Assembly (NCBI GenBank): GCA_911728435.2
Contig: OU452216.1
Span: forward strand, 6,708,342-6,772,341
Length of the DNA: 64,000 nt
From: Apoderus coryli
Taxonomy: Eukaryota > Arthropoda > Insecta > Coleoptera > Attelabidae
Direction of reading: 5' to 3'
Shown one piece after another: positions 1 through 12,759 of this stretch. Below the pieces are notes generated by a model. The model saw nothing but the letters and a program-made list of their open reading frames with translations. It was not told the DNA's origin and did no database searches. Numbering within the stretch: the stretch's first letter is position 1; every line of letters begins with the position of its first letter. Position numbers and translations under genes: made by a program.

Positions 1-3000
1 AAATGCAAAAAATATGATTGTTTTAATTTTTTTAATTTTGACTATTTATACTGTTCAATAGTAATTTTATGTCATATTTGGTTAATAATGACCCATGGTT
101 AATACATGCAAATCTTAAAATTAGTTTTCATTAGACAAAGAAAATATTTCTAATTCAATTTGTATTTATTTTCTATTTAATTGTATTTTTTATATTAATT
201 TTCTTTGCCGGTAATTATTTTCAGGAGAATAAGATAGCGTTTTCAAATTTTCACTACGACGTTTCGTTTTTGAGAAACTATCATCAATTTGGTTTTTTAA
301 ATACGGTTTTAATCTTGGACATAATTCTTTTGAGGTCCAAGTTCATTTGTTCAATGGTTTGATTGCTATTTTTATTTTTTTTTATATTTTAGCCCCCCTC
401 TTGAACGCTTCAGGGGTAGTTAGATATATTTTTCAGACAAAACGACTTTGCGTTCACGTTCTGAAGAGGACAGGATGATCAGATTTCTCCAAAAGAATTA
501 TTTCTATATTTTATATAATTTTTAACTGTTATATAACTGGATATTTTAGCCCCTTTGTCGACTCCCTGTGTACACTAACTTTATCCCGAAATTAATATCA
601 TTGGCACACGTTCTAAATAAATTAATTTGATATCACAGTCATTTTTAATCCAAGATCAATTAGCAGAAAGAAAATTAGGTAATTTTTTTATTTAGTTTAG
701 CAAATATGATTATTTTTTCTTGACCCTTTTTTTCTTTTAATTTTTTGCATTTTTTTTTTTAGGTTTAAGGTTCCCGGAAAAACTAATTTTAATTTTTACC
801 GAACTTTACATTTCCCTTGTCTAACTAATAGTTGTATTTTTTATAAAAAAAGATTTTAGTTTATACTTACAATGCAATTTTTAAATTGTTATTTTATATT
901 TTGAATTTTAATAACAAAACGGTTTAATGTATTTAATTTCAAGAAAAACAGCGAAATAGAATAACACCAGAAGAAGACGAAAAACCATCGTCGAAACGTG
1001 GTAAAAAGAAAAAAAAATAAATAAAATTAGACAAGCGAAAACTAAACTTAAACTAAAAATTAAAAAAAGTTTTTTCTGAAATTTTAATCCCAAAGAAAAC
1101 AAATGCAAAAAATATGATTATGTTTTAATATTTTTAATTTTGACCCTCTATTTATACTGTTCAATAGTAATTTTGTGTCATATTTGGTTAATAATGACCC
1201 ATGGTTACTACATATAAATCTTAAAATTAGTTTTAATTAGACAAAGAAAATATTTCTAATTCAAATTGTATTTATTTTCTATTTAATTGTATTTTTTATA
1301 TTAATTTTCTTTGTCGGTAATTATTTTCAGGAGAATAAGATCGCGTTTCCAAATTTTCACTACGACGTTTCGTTTTTGAGAAACTATCATTAATTTGGTT
1401 TTTTAAATACGGTTTTTATCTTGGACATAATTTTTTTGAAGTCCAGGTTCATTTGTTACATAGTTTGATTACTATTTTTATTTTTTTTATATTTTAGCCC
1501 CCCTTTTGAACTCTTCAGGGGTAGTTAGATATATTTTTTAGACAAAACGACTTTGCATTCACGTTCTGAAGAGGACAGGATGATCAGATTTCTCCAGAAG
1601 AATTATTTCTATATTTTATATAATTTTTAACTGTTATATAACTGGATATTTTAGCCCTTTTTAACCCCTGTGTACACTAACTTTATCCCGAAATTAATAT
1701 CATTGGCACACGTTCTAAATAAATTAATTTTATATCACAGTCATTTTTAATCCAAGATCAATTAGCATTAAGAAAATTAGGTAATTTTTCCATTTAGTTT
1801 AGCAAATATGATTATTTTTTCTTGACCCTTTTTTTCTTTTAATTTTTTGCATTTTTTTTTTAGGTTTAAGGTCCCCGGAAAAACTAATTTTAATTTTTAC
1901 CGAACTTTACATTTCCCTTGTCTAACTAATAGTTGTATTTTTTATAAAAAAAGATTTTAGTTTATACTTACAATGCAATTTTTAAATTGTTATTTTATAT
2001 TTTGAATTTTAATAACAAAACGGTTTAATGTATTTAATTTCAAGAAAAACAGCGGAATAGAATAACATCAGAAGAAGACGAAAAACCATCGTCGAAACGT
2101 GGTAAAAAGAAAAAAAAATAAATAAAATTAGACTAGCGAAATGTAAACTTAAACTAAAAATTAAAAAAAGTTTTTTTTTCTGAAATCTTAAACCCAAAGA
2201 AAAAAAATGCAAAAAATATGATTATGTTTTAATTTTGACCCTCTATTTATACTGTTCAATAGTAATTTTGTGTCATATTTGGTTAATAATGACCCATGGT
2301 TAATACATGCAAATCTTAAAATTAGTTTTCATTAGACAAAGAAAATATTTCTAATTCAATTTGTATTTATTTTCTATTTAATTGTATTTTTTATATTAAT
2401 TTTCTTTGTCGGTAATTATTTTCAGGAGAATAAGATCGCGTTTCCAAATTTTCACTACGACGTTTCGTTTTTGAGAAACTATCATCAATTTGGTTTTTTA
2501 AATACGGTTTTAATCTTGGACATAATTCTTTTGAGGTCCAAGTTCATTTGTTCAATGGTTTGATTGCTATTTTTATTTTTTTTTATATTTTAGCCCCCCT
2601 CTTGAACGCTTCAGGGGTAGTTAGATATGTTTTTTAGACAAAACGACTTTGCGTTCACGTTCTGAAGAGGACAGGATGATCAAATTTCTCCAGAAGAATT
2701 ATTTCTATATTTTATATAATTTTTAACTGTTATATAACTGGATATTTTAGCCCCTTTGTCGACTCCCTGTGTACACTAACTTTATCCCGAAATTAATATC
2801 ATTGGCACACGTTGTAAATAAATTAATTTGATATCACAGTCATTTTTAATCCAAGATCAATTAGCATTAAGAAAATTAGGTAATTTTTCCATTTAGTTTA
2901 GCAAATATGATTATTTTTTCTTGACCCTTTTTTTCTTTTAATTTTTTGCATTTTTTTTTTAGGTTTAAGGTCCCCGGAAAAACTAATTTTAATTTTTACC

Positions 3001-6000
3001 GAACTTTACATTTCCCTTGTTTAACTAATAGTTGTATTTTTTATAAAAAAAGATTTTAGTTTATACTTACAATGCAATTTTTAAATTGTTATTTTATATT
3101 TTGAATTTTAATAACAAAACGGTTTAATGTATTTAATTTCAAGAAAAAAAGCGGAATAGAATAACACCAGAAGAAGACGAAAAACTATCGTCGAAACGTG
3201 GTAAAAAGAAAAATAAATAAATAAAATTAGACAAGCGAAATGAAAACTTAAACTAAAAATTAAAAAAAGTTTTTTTTTCTGAAATCTTAAACCCAAAGAA
3301 AAAAAATGCAAAAAATATGATTATGTTTTAATTTTGACCCTCTATTTATACTGTTCAATAGTAATTTTGTGTCATATTTGGTTAATAATGACCCATGGTT
3401 AATACATGCAAATCTTAAAATTAGTTTTCATTAGACAAAGAAAATATTTCTAATTCAAATTGTATTTATTTTCTATTTAATTGTATTTTTTATATTAATT
3501 TTCTTTGCCGGTAATTATTTTCAGGAGAATAAGATAGCGTTTCCAATTTTTCACTACGACGTTTCGTTTTTGAGAAACTATCATCAATTTGGTTTATTAA
3601 ATACTATTTTTATCTTGGACATAATTTTTTTGAAGTCCAGGTTCATTTGTTCAATGGTTTGATTACTATTTTTATTTTTTTTTATATTTTAGCCCCCCTC
3701 TTGAACCCTTCAGGGATAGTTAGATATGTTTTTTAGACAACTGTTATATAACTGGATATTTTAGCCCTTTTTAACCCCTTTATAGACTCCCTGTGTACAC
3801 TAACTTTATCCCGAAATTAAGATCATTGGCACACGTTCCAAATAAATTAATTTTAATCCAAGATCAATTAGCATAAAGAAAATTAGGTAATTTTTCCGTT
3901 TAGTTTAGCAAATATGATTATTTTTTCTTGCTCCTTTTTTTCTTTTAATTTTTTGCATTTTTTTTTCGGTTTGAGGTCCCCGGAAAAAAACTAATTTTAA
4001 TTTTTAGCGAACTTTACATTTCCCTTGTCTAACTAATAGTTGTATTTTTTATAAAAAAAGATTTTAGTTATACTTACAATGCAATTTTTAAATTGTTATT
4101 TTATATTTTGAATTTTAATAACAAAACGGTTTAATGTATTTAATTTCAAGAAAAAAAGCGGAATAGAATAACACCAGAAGAAGACGAAAAACTATCGTCG
4201 AAACGTGGTAAAAAGAAAAAAAAATAAATAAAATTAGACAAGCGAAATGGAAACTTAAACTAAAACTTAAAAAAAGTTTTTTTTTCTGAAATTTTAATCC
4301 CAAAGAAAACAAATGCAAAAAAATATGATTATGTTTTAATTTTTTTAATTTTAACCCTCTATTTATACTGTTTAATAGTAATTTTGTGTCATATTTGGTT
4401 AATAATGATCGATGGTTAATACATGCAAATCTTAAAATTAGTTTTCATTAGACAAAGAAAATATTTCTAATTCAAATTGTACTTATTTCCTATTTAATTG
4501 TATTTTTTATATTAATTTTCTTTGTCGGTAATTATTTTCCGGAGAATAAGATAGCGTTTCCAAAATTTCACTACGACGTTTCGTTTTTGAGAAACTATCA
4601 TCAATTTGGTTTTTTAAATACGGTTTTTATCTTGGACATAATTTTTTTGAAGTCCAGGTTCAGTTGTTCAATGGTTTGATTACTATTTTTATTTTTTTTT
4701 ATATTTTAGCCCCCCTCTTGAACCCTTCAGGGGTAGTTAGATATATTTTTTAGACAAAACGACTTTGCGTTCACGTCCTTAAGAGGACAGGATGATCAGA
4801 TTTCTCCAAAAGAATTATTTCTATATTTTATATAATTTTTAACTGTTATATAACTGGATATTTTAGCCCCTTTGTCGACTCCCTGTGTACACTAACTTTA
4901 TCCCGAAATTAATATCATTGGCACACGTTCTAAATAAATTAATTTGATATCACAGTCATTTTTAATCCAAGATCAATTAGCATTAAGAAAATTAGGTAAT
5001 TTTTCCATTTAGTTTAGCAAATATGATTATTTTTTCTTGACCCTTTTTTTCTTTTAATTTTTTGCATTTTTTTTTTAGGTTTAAGGTTCCCGGAAAAACT
5101 AATTTTAATTTTTAGCGAACTTTACATTTCCCTTGTCTAACTAATAGTTGTATTTTTTATAAAAAAAGATTTTAGTTTATACCTACAATGCAATTTTTAA
5201 ATTGTTATTTTATATTTTGAATTTTAATAACAAAACGGTTTAATGTATTTAATTTCAAGAAAAAAAGCGGAATAGAATAACACCAGAAGAAGGCGAAAAA
5301 CCATCGTCGAAACGTGGTAAAAAGAAAAATAAATAAATAAAATTAGACTAGCGAAATGTAAACTTAAACTAAAAATTAAAAAAAGTTTTTTTTTCTGAAA
5401 TTTTAATCCCAAAGAAAAAAAATGCAAAAAATATGATTGTTTTAATTTTTTTAATTTTGACCCTCTATTTATACTGTTCAATAGTAATTTTGTGTCATAT
5501 TTGGTTAATAATGACCCATGGTTAATACATGCAAATCTTAAAATTAGTTTTCATTAGACAAAGAAAATAGTTCTAATTCAAATTGTATTTATTTTCTATT
5601 TAATTGTATTTTTTATATTAATTTTCTTTGTTGGTAATTATTTTCAGGAGAATAAGATAGCGTTTCCAAAATTTCACTACGACGTTTCGTTTTTGAGAAA
5701 CTATCATCAATTTGGTTTTTTAAATACGGTTTTAATCTTGGACATAATTCTTTTGAGGTCCAAGTTCATTTGTTCAATGGTTTGATTACTATTTTTATTT
5801 TTTTATATTTTAGCCCCTCTCTTGAACCCTTCAGGGGTAGTTAGATATATTTTTCAGACAAAACGACTTTGCGTTCACGTTCTGAAGAGGACAGGATGAT
5901 CAGATTTCTCCAAAAGAATTATTTCTATATTTTATATAATTTTTAACTGTTATATAACTGGATATTTTAGCCCCTTTGTCGACTCCCTGTGTACACTAAC

Positions 6001-7708
6001 TTTATCCCGAAATTAATATCATTGGCACACGTTCTAAATAAATTAATTTGATATCACAGTCATTTTTAATCCAAGATCAATTAGCATAAAGAAAATTAGG
6101 TAATTTTTCCATTTAGTTTAGCAAATATGATTATTTTTTCTTGACCCTTTTTTTCTTTTAATTTTTTGCATTTTTTTTTAGGTTTAAGGTTCCCGGTAAA
6201 AACTAATTTTAATTTTTAGAGAACTTTACATTTCCCTTGTCTAACTAATAGTTGTATTTTTTATAAAAAAAAGATTTTAGTTTATACCTACAATGCAATT
6301 TTTAAATTGTTATTTTAGATTTTGAATTTTAATAACAAAACGGTTTAATTTATTTAATTTCAAGAAAAAAAGCGAAATAGAATAACACCTGAAGAAGATG
6401 AAAAACCATCGTCGAAACGTGGTAAAAAGAAAAATAAATAAATAAAATTAGACAAGCGAAATGGAAACTTAAACTAAAAATTAAAAAAAGTTTTTTTTTC
6501 TGAAATTTTAATCCCAAAGAAAACAAATGCAAAAAAATATGATTATGTTTTAATTTTTTTAATTTTAACCCTCTATTTATACTGTTTAATAGTAATTTTG
6601 TGTCATATTTGGTTAATAATGACCCATGGTTAATACATGCAAATCTTAAAATTAGTTTTCATTAGACAAAGAAAATATTTCTAATTCAAATTGTATTTAT
6701 TTTCTATTTAATTGTATTTTTTATATTAATTTTCTTTGTCGGTAATTATTTTCCGGAGAATAAGATAGCGTTTCTAAATTTTCACTATGACGTTTCGTTT
6801 TTGAGAAACTATCATCAATTTGGTTTTTTAAATACGGTTTTTATCTTGGACATAATTTTTTTGAAGTCCAGGTTCATTTGTTCAATGGTTTGATTACTAT
6901 TTTTATTTTTTTATATTTTAGCCCCCCTCTTGAACGCTTCAGGGGTAGTTAGATATATTTTCTAGACAAAACGACTTTGCGTTCACGTTCTGAAGAGGAC
7001 AGGATGATCAGATTTCTCCAGAAGAATTATTTCTATATTTTATATAATTTTTAACTGTTATATAACTGGATATTTTAGCCCTTTTTATCCCCTTTGTCGA
7101 CTCCCTGTGTACACTAAGTTTATATCTGATATTATTCGAGGCAAACTCTATTACAGTCATTTTTAATCCAAGATCAATTAGCATGAAGAAAATTAGGTAA
7201 TTTTTCCATTTAGTTTAGCAAATATGATTATTTTTTTTACCTTTTTTTTTCTTTTCATTTTTTGAATTTTTTTTAGGTTTAAGGTCCCCGGAAAAAACTA
7301 TTTTTAATTTTTAGCAAACTTTACATTTCCCTTGTCTAACTAATAGTTGTATTTTTTATAAAAAAAAGATTTTAGTTTATACCTACAATGCAATTTTTAA
7401 ATTGTTATTTTATATTTTGATTTTTAATAACAAAACGGTTTAATGAATTTAATTTCAAGAAAAAAATGCGAAATAGAATAACACCAGAAGAAGACGAAAA
7501 ACCATCGTCGAAACGTGGTAAAAAGAAAAAAAAATAAATAAAATTAGACAAGCGAAATGTAAACTTAAACTAAAATTTAAAAAAAGTTTTTTTTTGAAAT
7601 TTTAATCCCAAAAAAAAAAAATTGCAAAAAATATGATTGTTTTAATTTTGACCCTCTATTTATACTGTTCAATAGTAATTTTTATGTCATATTTGGTTAA
7701 TAATAATT
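1..7708. repeat. ~1.1 kb tandem satellite, seven units plus a partial eighth
   Basis: Head-to-tail units begin near 1, 1102, 2206, 3305, 4312, 5421 and 6526, giving lengths of about 1101, 1104, 1099, 1007, 1109, 1105 and 1095 bp. A partial eighth unit fades out near 7708. The array begins outside the window. Units are visibly very similar. Unit 4 lacks ~105 bp near 3738, joining the GTTTTTTAGACAA block directly to CTGTTATATAACTGG. Unit 7 is the most diverged, around 7115-7160, as expected at an array edge. Each unit is very AT-rich and carries a 60-85 codon hydrophobic open frame on the minus strand, which I regard as a by-product of composition. Each also carries a block near its middle (for example 225-305) with a TTTTTTAAATACGG motif shared with foldback repeats at 27.9 kb and 63.1 kb, and a hammerhead-like stretch. 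Confidence 0.95.
6389..6418 (+). other. Hammerhead-like core in satellite unit 6
   Basis: CTGAAGA is followed by A, a possible stem (GATG with CGTC around an A-rich loop) and GAAAC. This matches the order of the hammerhead ribozyme core CUGANGA, stem II, GAAA. The other units have CAGAAGA in place of CTGAAGA (unit 1: 968-997) with stem GACG/CGTC. The expected H17 position is G in the simplest fold, and stem I is only two or three pairs. If real, it is a degenerate ribozyme relic. It may be chance. Confidence 0.3.
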
Positions 7709-9497
7709 AGAATTGAGATAGAAACAAAGAAAAATAATTACAAGAAAAACGTAAAAAAAAAGTTTGACACAAAAATCAAACATTATCGTACCTATGTTTA
7801 TAAGACTTTTTATTACAAAAAAATGAAGATGATTGAAAGTTATACTTATCTTATTTAAGGATAAACGATTTTGTTCAATATTTAAAAATTATTCTTTTGA
7901 AAAATAGGATTGGATATTAGCCTAATGAAAACCCAATTGCTTGCGATATAAATATTATTATTATTAACCCTTTTTTTACTTTATTTAATATGTATTATTT
8001 TTAACTCATATGCCAAAAAATCTTGTCGTAATAATGAATGAATTATCTATAACTACTATTAGTTATATCGTAAGTAATAACAATTTTAAGTAAGTAGGTG
8101 TAATATTTTAATAAATTCGTTAGTTATTTTTTGTTTTAATATAGTAATATGCGAATGTACATTCTTTGTAAAACTTGGTTACATTTTTTTAACTAATTGT
8201 TTTAATGTTTTAAATATATATATTAACATATTACAAAATAGTTAGGTGTATAAATATTTGTGTGATTTGTTTTGATTTTTAATGGTCATATAATGTCATA
8301 ACTAAAACTTTGACAGATGACATTCATTTGTTTACAGGGTCTCATCATTTTATCTATTTCACAAAAAAATGTTTGTCAACTGTTGACGATGTAATATATT
8401 GTATATATTTTTACTATATAGTGATACTTATTTTTTGTTGTATACGCACTTAGATGGAATATTCTTATGTAATTTAAAGTTTGTATGTATATAATATATA
8501 TATATATATTTTTAAATAACTGAACGTACCAAAATTTTTAAATATATTGTCATGAGAAATACTGTTTTTTTTTTTGTAATTATCGATTTTGTTTTGTTTT
8601 CATATCATTTTCGTTTCTATATGATTGTTTTATTCTGTGGCTTCACTTTTATTATTTGGTTAGACTTTTTTGGGTAGTTTTTTAGATGTTACTTTTTAAT
8701 ATGAAAAGCAGATTAATATTGAAAAATAAATCTTGATTTCTTGGCTACATAATCAATTCATTCTTGAATATCAAAATGAAAATGTATGAAATTCATGGAT
8801 ATTGACAAGAAATTTGTCAATTTTGACTAGTAAATATATAATGACTCCAGTAATTTTGAAAAGTTTTGGTACAAATTGATAATATACGGTTCTTTTGGTT
8901 GAGGACCAAACACATAGTCGATTTATTTGTTTTTAAAAGTTCCTATGACATGATTGTATAAATTATCTATTAATCAAGTAAATATTGTACATACAAAATG
9001 TAGATAAACTAGTGAATACGGTAGTAGTAAAACTGTATGAAAGCAGACACCACCAACAAATTATTAATATTTGTATTGTAATTTTTATTTTGTTTTTTAT
9101 TTATATTAACTATGTATATGTATTATTTTAATTAATCATTATATTTTTATAGACTGAAACCGCGTCTTTGTTTATTATTATTGTTTATATAAATATATCT
9201 TTTTAATAATTGATATTAGGGATTGTTTTATACAACACACATATATTTACAATTTATTTATGATAATTTTGTCATTATTTGTAATAATATAATTTAATTG
9301 TTTTAATATAGTCACATATATATGTTCATACAGTACATGGCAAAAATGAGAGTCTAATACAGAAAGTCACTGTAAATAAATAAATAATAAACTTGTCCAA
9401 TAGAATTTTATTTATTACATAATATATCTACAATTGCAGGTCTAATTAAATTAAATTAACTAATGGTAACATCCAACATTTTTGCCTGTTACACAAC
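7709..9497. other. AT-rich intergenic stretch without recognisable gene
   Basis: Very AT-rich sequence with short (TA)n runs, for example near 8490-8510. I see no coding frame with recognisable protein similarity, no splice-linked exons and no clear repeat structure. Confidence 0.6.
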
Positions 9498-9706
9498 AAC
9501 AACTTCATGTCGTGATTTTATAATACAATCAAATATTGTTTTATATTCATTATAAAATAAAAACATAGTTTTAAATCATGTTGTTATATTATAATGAATA
9601 TAAAACAATATTTTGGTAAGTTTTTTTGGCCTTCTGTTAAATATTTAAGTAAGTTTTTTTTTATTTGGGTTGTAGGTCGTAAACAATAAAACTCAGTTTT
9701 AAATAT

Positions 9707-9745
9707 CACTAACGTTTCGATCTATATTAGATCATCCTCAGAGTG
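9707..9745 (-). ncRNA. Hammerhead-ribozyme-like motif (left arm)
   Basis: Read on the minus strand: CACT, then CTGAGGA, then T, a stem-loop of GATC/GATC around TAATATA, then GAAAC, GTT, AGTG. CACT pairs with AGTG as stem I, the core is CUGANGA...GAAA, and the palindromic ACGU would form a two-pair stem III only between two molecules. Cleavage would follow U17. The layout resembles the minimal type I hammerheads of Penelope-like elements and retrozymes, which act as dimers. Activity is inferred, not shown. Confidence 0.5.
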
Positions 9746-10258
9746 CTGCAAAAAAAATACAAATTATATGTATATCAAGAAGGAACGCATACATTTAAAA
9801 TATTATCAAAAAACAATTAATTGAAAATTATACAAAAGAAAAAAAAACACAGTAAAACAGGAACATAAATTCAAAACATTAAAATAAAAAAAAAACAACA
9901 ATCGAATTATAATATTCGAAGACAGGTAACACTTACAATTTTTTTTTTTTTTTGAGTTTCTTTTGTCTTATTAAAAAGTCAGCTATAGAAACAATTAACA
10001 ATTAGGTTTACTCTAAATATCTTTTTGATGCAATTAGTAATTCCTATATTATATGAAATAATATAAGTATTTATCTAATAATATAATTTAAATATGGTTT
10101 ATTAGTTTATTGTTGTTTTTTTTATTTTAATGTTTTGAATTTATGTTCCTGTTTTAATGTGTTTTTTTTTGTATAATTTCCAATTAATTGTTTTTTGATA
10201 ATATTTTAAATGTATGCGTTCCTTCTTAATATACATATAATTTATATTTTTTTTGCAG

Positions 10259-10297
10259 CACTCTGAGGATGATCTAATATAGATCGAAACGCTAGTG
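10259..10297 (+). ncRNA. Hammerhead-ribozyme-like motif (right arm)
   Basis: Inverted partner of the motif at 9707-9745, now on the plus strand: CACT, CTGAGGA, T, GATC/GATC hairpin, GAAAC, GCT, AGTG. It is identical in stem I, core and stem II. T to C at the stem III position (GCT for GTT) breaks the A15.1-U16.1 pair, so this copy is probably inactive. Confidence 0.4.
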
Positions 10298-10370
10298 ATA
10301 TTTAAAACTGATTTTTATTGTTTACGACCTACAACCCAAATAAAGAAAAACTTACTTAAAACAATATTTT

Positions 10371-11690
10371 ATTGTATTATAAAATATTGTTTTATATTAA
10401 TTATAAAATAACTGCATAATTTAAAACTGTGTTGTTATTTTATAATGAATATAAAACAATATTTTATTGTATAAAATATTGTTTTATATTAATTATAAAA
10501 TAACAGCATAATTTAAAACTGTGTTGTCATTTTATAATGAATATAAAACAATATTTTATAATACAAATGTTGTTTTATATCAATTATAAAATAATAACAT
10601 GATTTAAAACTGTGTTGTTATTTGATAATGAATATAAAACAATATTTTATAATACAAATGTTGATTTATATAAATTATAAAATAATAACATGATTTTAAA
10701 CTATGGTGTTATTTTATAATGAATATAAAACAATATTTTATAATACAAATGTTGTTTTATATCAATTATAAAATAATAACATGATTTAAAACTATGGTGT
10801 TATTTTATAATGAATATAAAACAATATTTTATAATACAAATGTTGATTTATATCAATTATAAAATAATAACATGATTTAAAACTATGGTGTTATTTTATA
10901 ATGAATATAAAACAATATTTTATAATACAAATGTTGTTTTATATCAATTATAAAATAATAACATGATTTAAAACTATGGTGTTATTTTATAATGAATATA
11001 AAACAATATTTTATAATACAAATGTTGTTTTATATCAATTATAAAATAATAACATGATTTAAAACTATGGTGTTATTTTATAATGAATATAAAACAATAT
11101 TTTATAATACAAATGTTAATTTATATCAATTATAAAATAATAACATGATTTTAAACTATGGTGTTATTTTATAATGAATATAAAACAATATTTTATAATA
11201 CAAATGTTGTTTTATATCAATTATAAAATAATAACATGATTTAAAACTATGGTGTTATTTTATAATGAATATAAAACAATATTTTATAATACAAATGTTG
11301 TTTTATATCAATTATAAAATAATAACATGATTTAAAACTATGGTGTTATTTTATAATGAATATAAAACAATATTTTATAATACAAATGTTGTTTTATATC
11401 AATTATAAAATAATAACATGATTTAAAACTATGGTGTTATTTTATAATGAATATAAAACAATATTTTATAATACAAATGTTGATTTATATCAATTATAAA
11501 ATAATAACATGATTTAAAACTATGGTGTTATTTTATAATGAATATAAAACAATATTTTATAATACAAATGTTGTTTTATATCAATTATAAAATAATAACA
11601 TGATTTAAAACTATGGTGTTATTTTATAATGAATATAAAACAATATTTTATTGTTTTATAAAATATTGTTTTATATTTATTATAAAATAA
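10371..11690. repeat. ~91 bp tandem repeat, about 12-14 units
   Basis: The block TAATACAAATGTTG recurs at 10741, 10832, 10923 and so on to 11560, an exact 91 bp period. Two slightly diverged units lie before 10741 and shorter variants before those. Each unit is partly palindromic (AAACAATATTTTATAATA against TTGTTTTATAT) and includes an AACTATGGTGTTATT block. Variation is mostly TTGTTTT versus TTGATTT. The array lies wholly inside the inverted-repeat element, next to its right end. Confidence 0.95.
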
Positions 11691-11723
11691 CAACATAGTT
11701 TTAAATCAAGACATGAAGTTGTT

Positions 11724-12589
11724 ATAAATGCCAGATGAGGATTTGGTATTTTGAGAGTTCGCCGTAATTAAAATCATTTTTGATTTTATCAGTAGGATTT
11801 ACCAAAAATCAATTCAGAAAAATAAAATTCGCTTCCAAAATGTTCCTAACTGCCTTTCATTTCCATAAAATATTAAATATTTGGCTTTTAAATGATACAC
11901 CAGGTATATATTCACATTTTACAATTCATTAAACGTTTAATTTTATAACTAGATGTTTGTTTTCATAAAATATTTATGTTTTTATGGAATAATATTACAA
12001 TAAATCTCCCGGACGTCTTTTTCCATTTCCTGTTCTGTTTTGGTATTAAAAAAATAGATAATTTAATTTGGTTAAATATTAAAACTCAAGTTTATCAATC
12101 TTATTTCTAAATAAAAAGTAAGACATTATTGCCGCGTACTGTATCTCCACAAAATTAATTATCTTTTGTCTACTACTTGTTCACCGCTCACATATCTAAC
12201 TGTACAGAGAATAGAGGGTGTCCCGATTTCGTTGTATCATGATAATATTGTATAATATATTCCATGTTTGCAATAAAAGATTAATGTCGGGAAAAAGTTG
12301 CTGCTCTTATATCTCAAAATTTATGGCATGGTTTTGACTTTTGACAAGTTGAGAACAACCAAGATAGTAACCTAATCGGTACACTTTGTATTTTAGAAAA
12401 GAATCTAACGAAAAGAGTAGATAGTAAATATTTAATCCATTTAAAAGGTAATCCATTCATCATATCAATGTGTATTTGTAATAATAATGTAATAAAAACA
12501 AATAATAGCATAGCATATAATAATAATTATTTTGTATTTTGAAGAGATTTATGAACATGAGGCGACGTTCTCAATAATTAGATAGTTGT
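11724..12589. other. Intergenic stretch, nothing recognised
   Basis: AT-rich sequence. A short GGGTGTCCCGATTTCG segment near 12216 resembles insect repeat debris. There are no convincing exons. Confidence 0.5.
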
Positions 12590-12759
12590 TATACAGGGTG
12601 ATAACAGCAGGTAAGATTTATTTAATCCCTTTTTCTTTCTCGATTTAAAATTTATGTTTCCGAATTATAATAAAAGGACGAGACTAAGTTTAATTAACAA
12701 TTTGGTTGGATTAAAACCACTTTAAATGAAAAATTGCCGCATGTTATTCACCCTGTATA
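12590..12759. mobile_element. ~170 bp MITE with CAGGGTG ends
   Basis: The left end TATACAGGGTGATAAC and the right end GTTATTCACCCTGTATA are reverse complements apart from one base. The interior is about 130 bp, AT-rich and non-coding. TACAGGGTG-type ends are common in small insect DNA elements. TA flanks on both sides would fit a TA target site. Confidence 0.7.

Larger units (their letters stand above)
9647..10359. mobile_element. Foldback element nested in the 9.5-11.7 kb element
   Basis: Two long inverted arms, about 9647-9900 and 10108-10359, begin and end with AAGTAAGTTTTT / AAAAACTTACTT. They share long blocks including GGTTGTAGGTCGTAAACAAT and a (C/T)CTGAGGATGATC segment. The ~200 bp loop is AT-rich. 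Both arms carry a hammerhead-like motif close to their outer ends. Such motifs are established in the terminal repeats of Penelope-like retroelements, so a Penelope-related origin is possible. No reverse transcriptase is visible here. Confidence 0.75.
9498..11723. mobile_element. Non-autonomous element with ~20 bp terminal inverted repeats
   Basis: The ends are ACAACTTCATGTCGTGATTT (9499-9518) and its near-perfect reverse complement (11703-11722, one mismatch). Just inside each end lies the same palindromic AT-rich block containing AATATTGTTTTATAT. The interior holds a nested foldback (9647-10359) and a ~91 bp tandem array. No coding capacity is visible. The architecture suggests a MITE-like DNA transposon whose subterminal sequence has expanded into a satellite. 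The superfamily is unknown, and I could not see a clear target duplication. Confidence 0.65.

Noticed and set aside
908..6532. Six conserved 60-85 codon hydrophobic frames on the minus strand, one per satellite unit
   Set aside because: They follow from the high identity of the tandem units. Composition is that of AT-rich DNA, and unit 7 lacks the frame. No start context or homology is apparent.
1..7708. CRISPR-like or origin-type repeats
   Set aside because: Units are ~1.1 kb, head-to-tail and without spacers, in a spliced eukaryotic genome. The 91 bp, 31 bp and 65 bp arrays also lack unique spacers.
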